Source of the DNA: Sophora flavescens
Taxonomy: Eukaryota; Streptophyta; Magnoliopsida; Fabales; Fabaceae
NCBI GenBank assembly: GCA_030762895.1
Contig: CM061069.1
Location: 100,705,923-100,769,922 of the forward strand
Direction: 5' to 3'
Length of the DNA: 64,000 bases
In this document: in pieces, positions 23,358-34,100 of the stretch
Numbering within the stretch: the stretch's first letter is position 1
Layout of the letters: the number at the start of each line of letters is the position of its first letter
The notes under the pieces: generated by a model
What the model was told of the DNA's origin: nothing
Databases searched by the model: none
What the model saw: the letters and a program-made list of their open reading frames with translations, nothing else
Made by a program: the position numbers and the translations under genes

Positions 23358-23886
23358 ATTCATTCTTGCACGGGATCCAAGATAGCACTGCTATACGATA
23401 AACCCCTACAATGCATACACCACTTGAGGATGAAAAATCATACATCAACATCATAGATTGTTGGGTGAAAAAAGATTTTTATTTCGAAAAAAAATTGTTA
23501 AAATTTGTTAAGAGAGAGAGAGAATTTTAAAAAATTATTATTTTAACAAAATGGAATTCACTTTTGCACAGGGTCAAAGATAGCTAAGCTATACGATGAA
23601 CCCTTACAATTCATGTGACACTTGAGGATGAAAATTCATACATCAACGTCATAAATTATTGCGTGAACTCAAAAAGATTTTTTTATATAAAAAAACTAAA
23701 TCGGGTAAAATTGGTTAAAGGTGTAAACTGAAGATATTTCATTTTTTTATTTATTATTTTTTTTAAAAAAAAAGGATAATTCACTCTCGCATAGGGTTAA
23801 AGATAGTCAGACTATACGATGAGCCATTACAATTCATATGACACTTGAGGATGAAAATTCATACATCAATATCATAGATTGTTGCG

Positions 23887-23890
<4 letters not shown>
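23358..23890. repeat. Three spaced copies of a 113-bp unit within the Ogre LTR
   Basis: Copies lie at 23358-23470, 23551-23667 and 23778-23890. Each contains a form of gatagc.g.ctatacgat, then cttgaggatgaaaa.tcatac and atcaacatcatagattgtt, and each ends near a gtgaa followed by an A/T-rich tract. Intervals are about 195 and 225 bp. Confidence 0.85.

Positions 23891-23937
<47 letters not shown>
23889..23937. repeat. (TA)n microsatellite
   Basis: About 24 uninterrupted TA dinucleotides directly after the third LTR repeat copy. Confidence 0.95.
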
Positions 23938-23940
<3 letters not shown>

Positions 23941-25350
23941 AAAAAAAGAAAGATTTTTTATATTTTGTTTTTATTTTATGTTTTGTAATTTCAAAAACAT
24001 TTTTAGGAACTTACTGGCCCATTAAGCTTATCAAGGCCCAAGGCATCCACATCTCCAGACTTTACACAAACAAACAATTAGGTAAACATAATAACACAAA
24101 ACAAAGAAAAAAATAAAAAATAAAACAGATTATATAAAATGAACTGAAGAGCAAAGAGGAACTTCCAGAGAGGAAAAGACCAGCTTGGTGGAGATGGAAA
24201 CGACACTGGATCCGGCGTGAGGCGACGAAGCAGGGGACATGGGCGGCAGCGACGTGAGGAGGCCGGCGATGCAGCGGTGCGCGTGGAGGTGGACGACGTG
24301 GCTTGGGCAGATCTGCGTCTGAGGCGGAGCGGCTGTCCGCACGGTGGACGCGCGATGGACAGGGACGGTGGCTACCAGTTCGTGCGGCGACTGCGGCGTC
24401 TCATGGCAGAGCCGCAATGGGAGGAGCAAAATGTGCAGATCAGGCTGCGAAGTGATCTAACAAAGGGACGTGTGGTGGAGCTGAAACCAGAACCGGGTCT
24501 GTGTCTATGTTTCCATTTTTCTTGATTTAAGATGGTGGTGAAGGGTTGGGGTAGATGTTTTTTTGTTTTAATTTATTTTGTTGGTGATGAATATTGCTTG
24601 GGTATGGAGGGTGGTTGTGTCTGAGGTGTTGAAGATGATGAGGGAATGTTTGAAATGTGGATGAAGATGATGGTTAAAATGGGTTTATAGTTGAAGATAG
24701 GATGTGTGGCTCATGATGTAAGGGAGAGGGAGCTTCTGAGTTTCATTTAGCTTCAGTTTTTTTTGAAGAAGAAGATGGAAGATGGAGAGTCCAGTAGTGG
24801 GGGCTCCCCCCCCCCCCCCCCCTCCTCCTTAAACTCATTTGCTTGCAAAACTCCAAGAGCAGAACCCAAGATTGTTCATTGGAGAGTCTTTTTCACTTTC
24901 ATTGATGATTTTGTATCTGTGGTGTCTTGCTTGGTACTTGTGGTTTCCTTCATCATATTTAGTCCTTTTTGATTTTGCTCTGATTTGACCTTGTATGAGA
25001 GACAGAGGTAACAGATGATATGTTGCAATTTTTTTCCTTTCTGATGCTTAAATTTTAAATCCTCTTAATTTTGAAATTTTCCCCAAAGCATAACTTTCCC
25101 TTGGTTTGTGAAACCATTAAATGTTTTTCGTTTGATTTGCCTTACCACTCATATATATATCTGCTTCCAACTTTGGATTTTTCTTTTTCTTTTGTTTAAA
25201 AGGGCTTTGGGCTAAAGAACATGGGATAGGAAGATGGACTTTTACAATTTTGGTCTTTTATCCTTTTTGTTGTTGTTTTTTTTTTTTTTTTAATTTTAAT
25301 CAAATAAAATAAAGTAAAACATGGCATTCGGACAAAATTGGGTATTCACA

Positions 25351-27028
25351 TCGATTTCTTTAACTCTAACTCCAATTTCCCAAGTCAAATTTGGGCACCA
25401 TGAGTGATCCTTAAAGGCAACATAACCACCATAAAACAAGCTTAGGGTTAAGTGGTGGCTTTTAAGGTTGAATAGTGGGTTAAGTGGTTCATGAGTCGAC
25501 CACCAATTTCAAACGTTAGATATATTAATAAAATAAATGTATAGTCCAAATTAAAATAATATAATCGATTAATTGATTAAAAAAATTAAAATATCAACTT
25601 TACTATTATGCCCTTATCCTCAACCCATCCTATACCACTGTCCAACCACCCTTCCTCCACCGCTGCCACCAACTAGCAGCACACCCCATAAAAATAGACA
25701 GTGGGTGCACCATAAAATGCAGATCATCTTCGTCCTTTATGGATGGCTATCATGTTAGCCTACCATACCCGTGCAGAGCATTTTCGTCCTCCATGGTGCA
25801 TCTTTAGTGGCCTGCTCGTGTGGTGGTTACCGCAACTCCAAGGAGGCAACGCGACTCACAGAGTGGAACACGGTAGTCAGATCTGGTCGTTACAAGTACG
25901 GTGTTTGTGGTTAGCACGACGGCGCAGCTAGCTGGACTATGGTGGCTGCCTCTAGAATGAGGTTGTGGCGCGGTTGTGATGTGGTACTGGATGGAGCTGG
26001 CTGGGGCATGGTGGTCATCGCGTTTATGTGGTGAGTCTGGTCTGAGTGGAGAACGACGGAAGGGGTCAACGGTGAAAGGGGTCTGGTGGGTGGCAACGTG
26101 CATTGCCTTCTCGGCCACTGCGAGCTTCGCCCAACCTACGTCCACCGCTGATCCAGACCTGCGACATAGTGCCAGATCCACGCCCTTGCTCAACCTACCA
26201 CAGTCTCCACTCAGATCGCAACCGTCGTTGACCACCATTTGATGTTGCATAATGCAATTTAATCCATGAACCAATTAATATATATAATTTATTCATTGAC
26301 GCAAATTTAATCGATCCGCAGTTTAATCCAGGAACCAACTAACATATATAATCGATTCATTAACGCAGATTTAATCAATTCGCAAGTCTAATGTGATCAC
26401 ATTCAGGTAGGAGATTTTGCTACACGTGGTAACACTGTATTTGCACCGTTGTCACATTCATTTTGAGTGGAAGGGATAGGGATTGATTTTCAAAACAAAA
26501 AAAAAGACCCATGGGTGGATCACCTATTTGATTTTCCACCCTAAACGTCACATTGTAAATTCTTTAAGTTTAGCGGACCCCGTATTATTACACTTCCGTT
26601 GAAGAATCATGAGATCCTACTTTGTAATTAAATCCACAAAATAATAAATAAAAGACAATACCATAGCCACTTACCGGTTATTATATAAAATCAAATAAAT
26701 TATTATTTGGTTATTTTTGTACTTCAAGCATGTTCTTATTTTAAAGAGGAAGAAAAGTTGAACACTTAAGGATCATATAACTAACATCTTATTATTGGCG
26801 GTTGTCGTTCATATTAAGAGTCATAGGTCAACATTTCATTTATAATAATTATACATTTAGGTTACTTTATTTTGCATTTAAAATAAATCAATCAGAAGTT
26901 CTCATGCTGACCTAACAGTGGTTGGTTGATTACCGTGTAAGTGAAAGGTAACTCCAAATGAACTTTGAGATATTTGAATTTTGAGTATCAATTTTTTTGG
27001 TGAGTTTTACCTAAGCACAGTTGTTAAC
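25351..27028. other. Intergenic sequence, no gene recognised
   Basis: The left end flanks the Ogre. 25800-26250 is relatively GC-rich and open on both strands (for example 26274-25804 minus), but codon use is unstructured and no domain is recognisable. A 64-bp unit is tandemly duplicated at 26256-26319 and 26320-26383. Confidence 0.6.
26256..26383. repeat. Tandem duplication of a 64-bp unit
   Basis: Both copies contain gtttaatcca.gaaccaa or a close variant, then atatataat, attcatt.acgca and ttaatc, with about ten differences. Confidence 0.85.
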
Positions 27029-27041
27029 TTAAAATTGCATG

Positions 27042-27173
27042 TGGAGTTATAAGGTGGTTTGGTGGTTTGGGGGAGGGAGATAGAATATGGAGTAATAAGG
27101 TGGAAGTCGTGGGTTCAACTTCCCTCGTTAACATAACAAATACTAACAATCTAATATTTGCATATAAAAAAAA
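27042..27173 (+). mobile_element. tRNA-derived SINE (132 bp)
   Basis: It is flanked by a 13-bp target duplication, TTAAAATTGCATG at 27029-27041 and 27174-27186. It has an A-box-like tggtttggtggtttgg (27056-27071), a B-box-like gtgggttcaacttcc (27109-27123) and an A-rich 3' end. These are the parts of an RNA polymerase III promoter and a LINE-mobilised short element. Confidence 0.88.
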
Positions 27174-27482
27174 TTAAAATTGCATGAGTAATTCATCAAG
27201 GATAACAAATTTTATTTTTCCTGTTGAGTAGCTTATTTTGCTTTCAAAAAAGTTTGTAATCAAAATAGGTATGCATACTTAAAAAAAATGTTTTAAATTA
27301 AACCAAATTTGTCTAACATTTTAATTGTAAGTTGTTTTAAAAATCAAATAATAACACAAACTTAATTTCAATGAGTATACGTTGTGCTCTTCTTTTTCTC
27401 TGCAGTCCTTGCTACATACTACATACAGCTTCTTCTTCTTTTTTATACAAACATACTACATACAGCTAGCAAACATAATATT

Positions 27483-27483
<1 letters not shown>

Positions 27484-27526
<43 letters not shown>

Positions 27527-27550
27527 ATATATATATATATATATATATAG
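27484..27550. repeat. (TA)n microsatellite
   Basis: A TA run interrupted by one ATCTA. Long Ile-Tyr frames on both strands here are artefacts of the repeat. Confidence 0.95.
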
Positions 27551-27832
27551 GACATATCAAGTGAGAGGACTCTTCTAACGTGAGAGTGAGAGGAATAAAT
27601 CATATCCATTAGATCAAATCTTGAATGATCAAGATTAAAACATAAATTCATGGGATTTTTTTAAGAGGTCATGTGACCATTAAATAACTTTCAATCTTGA
27701 CCATCCATGTATGGTTGTATGGCCAAGATTCACCCATCTCACTCTCATATAAGAATATACTTCTCATAGCGTATATATATCCTTATGGATTGACATACGA
27801 ATATTTGGGAACTTTAAGCATCCTTGTCATAA

Positions 27833-28636
27833 GGGAGCTGCTACCTACACTCCTACACTTGTCCTATCCACCCTCACACTTTTAATTTTTGGGTGGAAGT
27901 TACTAATTTGCCCCTGTAAGTTACAAAATGGATTTCTCTTCTTCCTTTTCCTTCTGTACCGCCTGCACCCCCCCACACCCATTCCTCTCTTCGTCTTCTT
28001 TCTCTTCCAGATCATTGGTTCACACCCATCCTCTTCTCATCTCTTCTAACGCACCCACCTATCGTCTTCGTCCTACCACCACAAGTAGTAGCCGCTCGAC
28101 CTCCTCAACTGCACCTCCAGCCGCACTGCCTGATAAGATACTTGCTGCCGCCTTCATGTTCATCTTTCTTATTCTTATTTTTATTTTTGTTTGTTTTAAT
28201 TATTATCCTTGACAATGATTCACCTCTGTGTCCTTTGATTTGTGCTGCTATATGCCTATATTCCAATTAAAATGTAGTAATGTACTTGATTCCAACACAA
28301 TTGCGTAAATATCAATTTTGTGAACAAGCTCGTTGTGGCACGCTACACTCAAGGTGTCAGGCTTATCTTGTTTTATTAACCTATCATTTCAATTTAAAAG
28401 TTAATTTTTTTTTACCCAAATTCATTTTTAAGTTTATCGTGATATACTTGGATTTTTAAAAGGATAATAATACTTGGATGGAGATGAGTGGTGGAATTTG
28501 CCGGAGAGAGGATAAAAATTAAAAAATTAGAGTAGAGGGGTTTTTTATTCTTAAGGATATTTTAGTAATAAAAAAAAGCTTTAAAAAATATGTGGGGGTG
28601 GATCGAGCATGTGTAGGGGTGTAGGTAGCAGTACCC
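27833..28636. mobile_element. Non-autonomous Mutator-type TIR element (804 bp)
   Basis: Terminal inverted repeats start GGG, followed by a form of CTGCTACCTACAC, then CCTACAC, on the left, and end with the reverse complement on the right. A perfect 9-bp duplication, TTGTCATAA, flanks it (27824-27832 and 28637-28645), the length expected of Mutator-like elements. No transposase is present. It encloses an open frame at 27928-28212 (94 codons, Ser-rich N-terminus, hydrophobic C-terminus ILAAAFMFIFLILIFIFVCF) of unknown origin, possibly captured host sequence. Confidence 0.9.
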
Positions 28637-28645
28637 TTGTCATAA

Positions 28646-29778
28646 TGGGTTTGAGCATACCTCTTAATTGATTATGACCCAAATATAAATGACAACATGA
28701 TCTATGAACAGAATGCTTAAGACTAAAATAGAATGGGCCCGGTCCACACAACCCTTCGTCAACAAACACCAAAAAGGGCCTGTCACTCGGGTGCCACTGC
28801 CACAAAACAACATTGCATCGGGCCATCGGCTACAGACGGGTCATGTTGGGGTTAGGAAAATTTCAAGCTAATTTGGTAAGAAAGATATTTATCACATTAT
28901 TTTATTAAAGTAGTATGCACTGCAGTGTAAAAAGTTTATAATGACATTCACTAATATTTTGACATGTGTGTTTTTTTCTAATAACTAAGAGAGAGAAATA
29001 ATAATGTTATTGATTTGTTAAGTTATTATTAGATGTTTGTATAAAAATCATTTATAATGACGGTGGATAGAATTTTTTATTTTTTTTACTATCACATATA
29101 CGATTTTTTAAACTTAATTATAACTAAATGTCATTTATCAATTATTATTTTTAAGACAAAAGTATTTCGACTAATGGTTATAAAATAGATGAAAAAATGA
29201 TATAAAAAGAGTCGAATACTTGATGAAAATTCTATACATCTCGTACGAGTAGTTATCTTCAATGCAATTTTACATTCAAGTTCTTTATCTTTATGCTCTT
29301 CTCGTCTTTTAAATTCATTTACTTTCCCCACACTTTAAATTCTTGTACTTTACACTTTTTGCACTTTAAATTTATGCACTTTTATGTTTTCTACTCTTTA
29401 TTTTTCATTGCACTGTTTATGTGATTTCCTTTAATTTCTTGTAATTTACTTGCTTTCATTTATTTTCCTTTCATTTACATTTTCTGATAACCTTACTGCA
29501 TTTGACTTTTACAACATTCATTTGACAAAATCACTTAAACACTTTATCAACCCGATTTTCGTTAAACCTCTGATTTTATAGAGAATCCTTTAAAAACTTC
29601 TTAAAAAATAATATTACCACATAACTCGAAACTCACAATCGACTAATATTTATTCATATTATTTGCTGTCGAATTTGGTAATAACAAAAATTATCGTAAA
29701 CAAGAATCAAGTTTCTATGGGCGAAACGCACATGGACATAAGCTATTATTAGCAACTTCCACGCTCAAGACACATCTT
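28646..29778. other. AT-rich intergenic sequence, nothing recognised
   Basis: I see no gene, RNA gene or clear repeat. Short frames near 28581-28826 and 29131-29331 look like chance. Confidence 0.6.
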
Positions 29779-29781
29779 TAA

Positions 29782-30400
29782 TGGTGTGTTTGGTTGGATA
29801 GATTTTAGATGGAAAGAGAATAAGAAGAGAGAAGTGTAAGAGAAAACTGGTTTTCTATCGTTTGGTTCACAAGAAAAAATAGGGAGAAGAGAGAAAAAGC
29901 AACATAGGTGTCGCAAAAATGTTTTATCTTCTCATGAACACTGTGGCGAGAAAAGTGTGTCTTTTACCTAGATGCCCTTATTTTCTACCACCGGAACCGC
30001 ATGTATTATTCATAGCTTATATATTATGTATTAATATTTCATTCTGACCGTTCATAAAAATAATATATATATTTTATTTTAAATTCTTTATATTTATCAG
30101 TATTATCGCTTCAAAAAAAAAATTTATTATATTATATTTTAATATATAATATTATATATATATATATTTATATTTGTTATTAAGAGCAATTTCGTCTTTA
30201 CAATAAAACTTATTTTGTTTCTTTCCACTTTTCTATCAAAACAAACAAGTGAAGAGTAAACTCAACTCTTCTTTCTCTCCTGTTTATCTCAATCCAAACA
30301 ATCTAAAAATCTATTCATTTTCTACTTATTCTCTCTCCTTTCCTACTTCTTTCTACTATACTGCTCTCCTCTCAACTTTTTTCCTAACCCAAACAAAGCA
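29782..30400. mobile_element. Tourist-like foldback element (619 bp)
   Basis: Ends TGGTGTGTTTGGTTGG and the reverse complement of TGCTTTGTTTGGG, flanked by TAA on both sides (29779-29781 and 30401-30403). The arms are purine-rich on the left (agaagagagaag) and pyrimidine-rich on the right, so it can fold back. The 3-bp TAA target is typical of PIF/Harbinger-derived MITEs; terminal match is imperfect. Confidence 0.6.
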
Positions 30401-30706
30401 TAAGTGACTCCACATGCTTTTCCAAATACATTGCAAAGATTCAATGGTCACTTTGAAACATATTGTGAGAGAAGACAATAGTGGTGCTGATTTTTTAGGC
30501 CAAGCTAAGTGCTTCAAAGGAACCCCAAGTCGTCTTCCCTTGCATGGCTTTCTTTTCCTAGTCTTCAGTTTTTTATTTTACATGTAATTTCACTTAAAAA
30601 GAGCTTTTTTTTATTAAAAAAAAAAAAAACAAGAAGAAGAAGAGAATTCTATTGTTGTTGAGCAGCCAAAAGCAATGCTATCGGATCGGAATCCCCAAAA
30701 ATCTAG

Positions 30707-30757
30707 CACGTGTCCGACCATATACGTAAGCATCATCAATCCCATTCCCATATAAAA
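30707..30757 (+). promoter_or_regulatory. Promoter of the SRP receptor alpha gene
   Basis: A perfect G-box CACGTG at 30707-30712 and a TATA box TATAAAA at 30751-30757. Transcription would start about 30 bp further on, near 30780, which gives a first non-coding exon ending at 30873. G-boxes bind bZIP and bHLH factors. Confidence 0.7.
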
Positions 30758-30873
30758 ACCTCAAACGTAGCATTCACAAACTCCGAATTTCACATCTTTT
30801 CTTCTTCTTTCTTTTTTCTTTTTAATTTTTTTCATCAGGTTCCTCATATCATAGCTCCAATAAACAACAACAG

Positions 30874-31107
30874 GTACCTTTCCCTTCCCTTCACGATTTC
30901 TCCTTCTTCTCTTATCCCTCACAAATCCAACCCTTTTTTCTTTCTCAATTCATTCAAAATTAATCAACACGACACAACATGTTTTTACTACTATGATTAT
31001 GTTTGTTCACTGTTAGATTCTAGGTTTTCCCGAATCTGAGAATTCATGATATTTATTTATTTTCTCTAATTTTTGTTAATTAATGCTGTTATTATTATCA
31101 TTAGCAG
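30874..31107 (+). other. Intron in the 5' UTR of the SRP receptor alpha gene
   Basis: Donor CAG|GTACCT at 30874 and acceptor TTAGCAG ending at 31107. The leader exon resumes at 31108 and the start codon is at 31131. The interior is T-rich, as plant introns are. An upstream frame at 30710-31039 spans this intron and is not coding. Confidence 0.75.
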
Positions 31108-31130
31108 GATAATTTTGGAAATTATTAACG

Positions 31131-34100
31131 ATGTTAGAGCAGTTACTGATATTTACAAGAGGAGGGTTAATCCTCTGGACTTGTAAAGAACTTGGTAATG
31201 CTCTGAAAGGTTCACCAATTGACACCTTGATCCGTTCCTGTCTCTTGGAGGAGCGATCTGGTGCGGCATCATACAACTATGATGCACCTGGTGCTTCCTA
31301 CACCCTCAAATGGACCTTCCACAATGACCTTGGACTTGTGTTTGTTGCTGTGTATCAACGGATCCTTCACCTTTTGTATGTGGAGGATTTGCTTGCTATG
31401 GTGAAGTGCGAGTTTTCGCAGGTTTATGATCCCAAAAGGACTGTTTACAATGATTTCGATGAGACTTTTAGGCAGTTGAAGATGGAAGCCTTGGCTCGTG
31501 CCGAGGATTTGAAGAAGTCGAATCCGGTGGGAAGGTCTGTGGGTGGTAATGCCAAGAAGCAAGGGCAGGGGAATGGTAAGTCTGGATTTGAAGGAGGGAT
31601 TAAGAAGAGGAGTGAGGGTGGTTTGAAGAATGGCGGCGACGATGGTGATGATGATGATAAGGGCCGTCGGGTGGAGAATGGGTACTCCGATAGCAATTTT
31701 GTTGTTACTAAGGATTCTAACATGGATAGTGATGTGAATGGTAGACAGAAAAAAGCGGGTTCTGATAATGGGGCTTTTGATGTAAATAGGCTCCAGAAGC
31801 TTAGGACCAAAGGTCAAGGTGGAAAGAAAACAGATACTGTTGCCAAGGCCTCCAAGGCAGAGCCAAATAAAAAGGCAACGAAGAAAAATAGAGTTTGGGA
31901 TGATAAACCTGTTGAGAAAAAACTGGACTTTACTGATCATGTGGCTGAAGATGGGGAGAGGAACATAGATTTTGTGACTGCAGATCAAGGTGAAAGTATG
32001 ATGGATAAAGAAGAGGTTGTTAGCAGTGACAGTGAGGATGAGGAGGAGGATGTGGGGAAGAACAGCAAGCCTGGTGCTAAAAACAAGGGTTGGTTTTCGT
32101 CCATGTTCCAGAGGTAGGATTGCTCTCCTTACTCTTTATATAGCATTTGGCCATTTGCTTGCTTTATTGGCCGATATTTTTTGTTAAGTTGTTAGAATAT
32201 CTTGCTGGATTGGTTTGTAGTTTAACTTATACTATATACTATGGATTGTTGCACTCATGATTTAAGTCTTCAAATTGATAAATAACTGTACATTGTATGT
32301 TCTAGTTTGGATGTGAAGACTTCGATTTTTTTTTTTTTTTTACTATCATTGCTTTCTTGAGATACCCTGACGTGTTGGCTGTTTTAGTAATGATTTCCTG
32401 AAGTATTGCGTTATAATTAAAATTACGTTCTATAAACTTTCTTAAATTGAAACCTTGTTGGTGCGAAATGAGTTCAATATCCTGTAGTGTTTGGCATTTT
32501 ATGTTAGATGTTCTAGTACTATTTGACCTGAAATTTTCGAAAGGGATAAGTAGAGGAACAAAAGAAAATAGTTATTCTTGACAGACCAATTTAAAACTTT
32601 TGCATCTCCTACCCTTGTCAGACCAACTTACAATTTCTAGTTTGATTTTTATATTTTTCTGTCTTATTTCAATTTTCATCTTCTCACTGAAATTATCAAT
32701 CAAAATATTAATATTTTCGCATATCTTCTTGCTCAGTATCGCAGGGAAGGCAAATTTGGAGAAGTCAGACTTAGAACCAGCTTTGAAAGCTCTGAAGGAT
32801 AGACTCATGACCAAGAATGTGGTATGTGTTTCTACTCAATAGCATTTCTTTGTTTCTTTCATTTTCCTTCCTTGTATATCTTAATGGTTATCCATTGGCC
32901 CTTTACCTAGATAATAGTGTTTACATTCTGTGTTGCTTGTAGGCCGAGGAGATTGCTGAGAAACTATGTGAATCAGTGGCGGCAAGTCTTGAAGGCAAAA
33001 AGCTAGCATCATTTACAAGGATATCTTCAACTGTGCAGGTTTGTTTCTGTTCTTTTTCTCTCTACATTTTGTTTGCCTTTTCTTTATAATTAAACTTGTA
33101 TAACATCTATACTGATAGTGCGCTTAAAAATATTAATGCAGGCGGCAATGGAAGAAGCACTTGTTCGTATTTTAACTCCTAGACGTTCTATTGATATACT
33201 GAGGGATGTGCATGCTTCCAAGGAACAAAGAAAACCATATGTTGTTGTATTTGTTGGTGTTAATGGAGTTGGAAAATCTACTAACCTAGCTAAGGTGGAG
33301 AAAAATTATATTATTTCTCCAATTTATTTGAGATTCCATATGTAGGGAGTGGTTAACTAGATGGGAATGGCTTATTTTATGTGTCATTCTGTAGGTTGCT
33401 TACTGGCTTCTGCAGCACAATGTTAGTGTGATGATGGCAGCTTGTGATACATTTCGATCAGGGGCTGTTGAGCAGCTGCGGACCCATGCTCGGAGACTTC
33501 AGGTTTATATTGAGTTTGCTGCTTAAATATTTTCATAGTTCATTTCAAAACTTTTTACAAGAAGCATATAGTCTTATAATTTCCTTCTTTCAGATCCCTA
33601 TATTTGAGAAGGGCTATGAGAAAGATCCTGCCATTGTGGCAAAAGAAGCAATTCAGGAAGCTTCACACAATGGTTCAGATGTGGTTCTAGTTGATACCGC
33701 TGGTCGTATGCAGGTATTACTGCGGTAATTGTTCTTGTCAATAGTTTTGATTTTACCTTATGTTTGGGATCATATGTGAAGTGTGCATTTGTACAAATAC
33801 TTGGCAAGTATGGTCTCTGTTTCTGTTCTTTTCTGTTATAGTACTTTGAAACGATGAACCTACATGTATTGTGTGTTATTGGGATAGAGGACAATTCTCA
33901 TATTGGATTGTTATTAAGGCCATTTGTGGAAACTAGGGGTGGCAATAACCAATAATATCCATTTTTCTATTAACCATCCGGTCAACCCATGTATTAACCC
34001 AACCAAATCCATCCAATTAGGAAAAAAACTAATGGATTAAATGGGTTGGTTTAAATATTTTAATGGATGGTTAATGATCCATCTAGTAAATCTCTTTAAC

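Larger units (their letters stand above)
1..25350 (-). mobile_element. Ogre LTR retrotransposon (Ty3/gypsy, Tat lineage), split by a nested Athila
   Basis: The element reads right to left. Its 5' LTR is at 22661-25350, a tRNA-Arg-like PBS at 22641-22658, then leader, ORF1, gag, protease, intron, RT/RNase H, second RNase H, integrase, 3' UTR minisatellite, PPT and the first 93 bases of the 3' LTR, which continues off the left edge. Matching LTR ends at 1-93 and 25259-25350 (both ending ggtattcaca on the plus strand) fix the limits. ORF1 upstream of gag, the spliced pol and the repeat-bearing 3' UTR are hallmarks of Ogre. Length without the nested Athila is over 15.7 kb in the window. Every coding block has stops or frameshifts, so the copy is not autonomous. 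The right flank is tcgat (25351-25355); the matching duplication would lie off-window. Confidence 0.93.
22661..25350 (-). repeat. Ogre 5' LTR (2690 bp)
   Basis: On the minus strand it begins TGTGAATACCC at 25350 and ends ...GCGACA at 22661, next to the PBS. It contains three 113-bp repeats (23358-23890), a TA microsatellite (23889-23937), a GC-rich block (24180-24440) open on both strands, and a run of 18 C near 24807-24824. The open frames at 24130-24525 and 24763-24972 lie inside the LTR and have no similarity I recognise. Confidence 0.9.

Noticed and set aside
24130..24525. Arg-rich and other frames in the GC-rich block of the Ogre LTR
   Set aside because: Both strands are open, they lie within an LTR, and no domain is seen.
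25804..26274. 156-codon minus frame
   Set aside because: No domain, poor codon structure, overlapping frames on the other strand; too weak to call.
27382..27651. Frames made of Ile-Tyr repeats on both strands
   Set aside because: These are translations of the TA microsatellite.
30710..31039. 109-codon frame over the SR-alpha leader
   Set aside because: It runs through the predicted TATA box, first exon and leader intron.
31269..31988. 239-codon minus frame over SR-alpha exon 2
   Set aside because: It overlaps a strongly supported coding exon on the other strand and has no family features.
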